Source: Venatoribacter pacificus
GTDB lineage: Bacteria; Pseudomonadota; Gammaproteobacteria; Pseudomonadales; Oceanobacteraceae
Direction of reading: 5' to 3'
DNA: 64,000 nucleotides
NCBI RefSeq assembly: GCF_025318105.1
Contig: NZ_JAOANI010000015.1
Coordinates: forward strand, 629,006 to 693,005
Shown here: in pieces, positions 62,403-64,000 of the stretch
How positions within the stretch are numbered: the first letter of the stretch is position 1
Layout: every line of letters begins with the position of its first letter
Program-made: the position numbers and the translations under genes
The notes under the pieces: model-generated
Database searches by the model: none
Seen by the model: the letters and a program-made list of their open reading frames with translations, nothing else
What the model was told of the DNA's origin: nothing

Positions 62403-62519
62403 AACTCCCTTTCGGACGCTCTCCTCTGCGCTATTAAACTGCCACGCTTATGGCGTGGCTCGCACAAAGCCTGTTCCTCTCCTGCACCAATGTCACGCCG
62501 CACAGTATTTTCTTTCGGG

Positions 62520-62525
62520 TATAAT
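62520..62525 (+). promoter_or_regulatory. -10 hexamer before the thiolase gene
   Basis: A consensus TATAAT preceded by GGG, about 150 bases upstream of the thiolase ATG. No good -35 hexamer lies at the right spacing. A GCCACGC/GCGTGGC hairpin at about 62442 separates it from marR. Confidence 0.4.
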
Positions 62526-62676
62526 GGCGCGCCTGCACCTGCCCGGCGTCCGGTTTTTCCGCGCCCGACAAAGAGGACAAGCGCCAGCCGTTGGACTGAA
62601 TTAGCGGCTGAGGTTCATGAATTCGTCATCCTCGCTGTGCTACTCAATGCAGGCCCTCATATTCTGGAGAATTTCT

Positions 62677-63858
62677 ATGACTGACGTAGTAATCGTTGCC
62701 GCGACCCGTACCGCTATTGGTTCATTTGCCGGCTCACTGGCCAGTGTTCAGGCGGTGGATCTGGGTGCGACGGTAATCCGCTCATTGCTGGAAAAAACCG
62801 GTATTAACCCGGCTGAAGTTGATGAAGTGCTGATGGGGCAGGTATTAACGGCGGCGGCCGGTCAGAACCCGGCGCGCCAGGCGGCAATTAAAGGCGGCCT
62901 GGCCAATACGACGCCGGCGATGACCATCAACAAAGTGTGTGGCTCCGGTCTGAAAGCGCTGCATCTGGCGGCTCAGGCGATTAAAGCCGGAGATGCCGAC
63001 TTGGTGATTGCCGGTGGTCAGGAGTCGATGTCTAACGCTCCCCACGCGTTGCCTAATTCACGCAATGGTCAGCGCATGGGGCCATGGAGCATGGTCGATA
63101 CCATGGTGGTGGATGGTTTGTGGGATGCGTTTAACGATTACCACATGGGAATCACCGCCGAAAACATCGCCGATGAATATCAGATTTCCCGTGAAGAACA
63201 GGATGCCTTCGCGGCGGCGTCTCAGGAAAAGGCACTGGCTGCCATTGCGGCCGGTACTTTCAAAGACGAAATCACGCCAGTGATCATTCCACAGCGCAAA
63301 GGCGATCCGAAGGTATTCGATACCGACGAAAACCCGCGTGCCGGAACCACCGCCGCCAAGCTGGCAGAAATGCGCCCGGCGTTTAAGAAAGACGGCAGCG
63401 TCACCGCAGGTAATGCGTCTTCGCTGAATGATGGTGCCGCCGCCGTGATGCTGGCCAGTCGTGAAAAAGCCGAAGCGCTGGGCCTGCCGATTCTGGCCAC
63501 CATCAAGGCTTATGCGAATGCCGGTGTTGATCCGAAAATCATGGGAACCGGCCCGATCCCGGCGACCAAAAAATGTCTGCAAAAAGCTGGCTGGAACCTG
63601 GCCGATCTGGATCTGATCGAAGCGAACGAAGCTTTCGCTGTGCAGGCTTTGTCCGTTAACAAAGGTCTGGGTTGGGATGCGGATAAAATTAACGTGAACG
63701 GCGGCGCGATTGCGCTGGGTCACCCGATTGGTGCATCAGGCTGCCGCATCTTCGTTTCGCTGCTGCACGAGATGATTCGCCGCGATGCGAAAAAAGGTCT
63801 GGCGACACTCTGTATCGGTGGTGGTATGGGTGTTGCCCTGGCGGTTGAGCGCGCTTAA
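62677..63858 (+). CDS. Acetyl-CoA acetyltransferase (thiolase)
   Basis: ATG 62677 follows GGAG by seven bases and gives 393 residues. The acylated cysteine is in NKVCGSGLKAL, and the C-terminal signatures are NVNGGAIALGHPIGASGCRI and CIGGGMGVALA. The length and NEAFAVQAL motif fit a biosynthetic thiolase (PhaA/AtoB type), which would supply acetoacetyl-CoA for PHA, consistent with phaZ in the window. A degradative role cannot be excluded. Confidence 0.92.
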   Translation: MTDVVIVAATRTAIGSFAGSLASVQAVDLGATVIRSLLEKTGINPAEVDEVLMGQVLTAAAGQNPARQAAIKGGLANTTPAMTINKVCGSGLKALHLAAQAIKAGDADLVIAGGQESMSNAPHALPNSRNGQRMGPWSMVDTMVVDGLWDAFNDYHMGITAENIADEYQISREEQDAFAAASQEKALAAIAAGTFKDEITPVIIPQRKGDPKVFDTDENPRAGTTAAKLAEMRPAFKKDGSVTAGNASSLNDGAAAVMLASREKAEALGLPILATIKAYANAGVDPKIMGTGPIPATKKCLQKAGWNLADLDLIEANEAFAVQALSVNKGLGWDADKINVNGGAIALGHPIGASGCRIFVSLLHEMIRRDAKKGLATLCIGGGMGVALAVERA

Positions 63859-63880
63859 CCAGTACTGACGCGCAGATGTA

Positions 63881-63908
63881 AAAAAGGGCAGCCAGTGCTG
63901 CCCTTTTT
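63881..63908 (+). terminator. Terminator after the thiolase gene
   Basis: AAAAAGGGCAGC pairs with GCTGCCCTTTTT around CAGT. Confidence 0.92.
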
Positions 63909-63914
63909 TATGAC

Positions 63915-64000
63915 CTTGTCTCGTCCTGAATAGAGTTGACACTTTCCAACCCCAAAAACAGGAAAGTGTGATGTTATCAACCTCCAAGCGAACCCAGCGA
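63915..64000 (+). mobile_element. Possible left end of an insertion sequence (partial)
   Basis: Directly after the thiolase terminator comes TTGACA at about 63936, then ACACTTTCC (63939-63947) and its exact complement GGAAAGTGT (63961-63969). The latter holds the ribosome site of a frame starting at 63971. A hairpin hiding the start of a transposase gene is a common feature of insertion sequences. The other end, target duplication and nearly all of the gene lie outside the window. Confidence 0.4.
63971..64000 (+). CDS. Start of a possible transposase gene (partial)
   Basis: ATG 63971 lies five bases after AGGAAA. Only ten codons are seen (MLSTSKRTQR), which resemble the basic start of IS3-type OrfA proteins. 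Too short for a firm call. Confidence 0.3.
   Translation, partial: MLSTSKRTQR

Overview
The window is a stretch of chromosome from a gammaproteobacterium, most likely a marine or halophilic member of the Oceanospirillales (Thalassolituus/Oceanobacter-like). This is inferred from the ectoine operon, intracellular polyhydroxyalkanoate depolymerase, c-di-GMP proteins and Pseudomonas-like gene neighbourhoods (rppH-ptsP, lgt-thyA-folA, metXW-rdgB-hemW). The species is not proven. Coding density is high, and I see no tRNA, rRNA, CRISPR array or prophage.

Layout. 1-3.4 kb: two divergent c-di-GMP genes, a Cache-GGDEF protein cut by the window edge and a membrane GGDEF-EAL protein. 3.4-12.9 kb: nitrogen scavenging, with a DUF1569 protein, allophanate hydrolase, a GntR regulator and the five-gene urea ABC transporter urtABCDE. 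12.9-16.3 kb: ubiK, then an outer-membrane porin-glnK-amtB cluster and a small PA3496-like gene. Good sigma-54 (-24/-12) promoters, each with an upstream NtrC-like site, precede allophanate hydrolase, urtA and the porin gene, which suggests one NtrC-controlled nitrogen-limitation circuit.

16.5-25.2 kb: hexR, uvrD, an orphan TRAP-type lipoprotein, an HDOD protein, rlmI, an imelysin lipoprotein and a HAD phosphatase. 25.5-37.7 kb: rppH-ptsP, mepK and ldtD (peptidoglycan), an NRDE protein, a TSUP permease, lgt-thyA, a degenerate GGDEF-EAL gene lying between thyA and folA, folA, and an unknown membrane-anchored protein preceded by a long RNA hairpin. 37.7-50.7 kb: an acyl-CoA ligase, a DUF962/Mpo1 protein, an AraC regulator, a probable Fur-regulated pair (RCC1 beta-propeller lipoprotein and di-heme lipoprotein), PhaZ depolymerase, a DUF917-hybrid histidine kinase pair and an ABC-F protein.

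50.7-56.2 kb: metX-metW-DUF4426-rdgB, a ZapB-like protein, hemW and a patatin. 56.5-62.4 kb: ectA-ectB-ectC-ask with a TPR membrane protein at its 3' end, and a divergent cheW-marR pair; the MarR protein is an EctR candidate. 62.6-64 kb: a thiolase, a terminator, and what looks like the left end of an insertion sequence running off the window.

The least explained items are the RCC1/di-heme pair, the DUF917/kinase pair, two families of short palindromes each present twice, usually at stop codons, and the hairpin that may mask the ribosome binding site of the gene at 37.1 kb.
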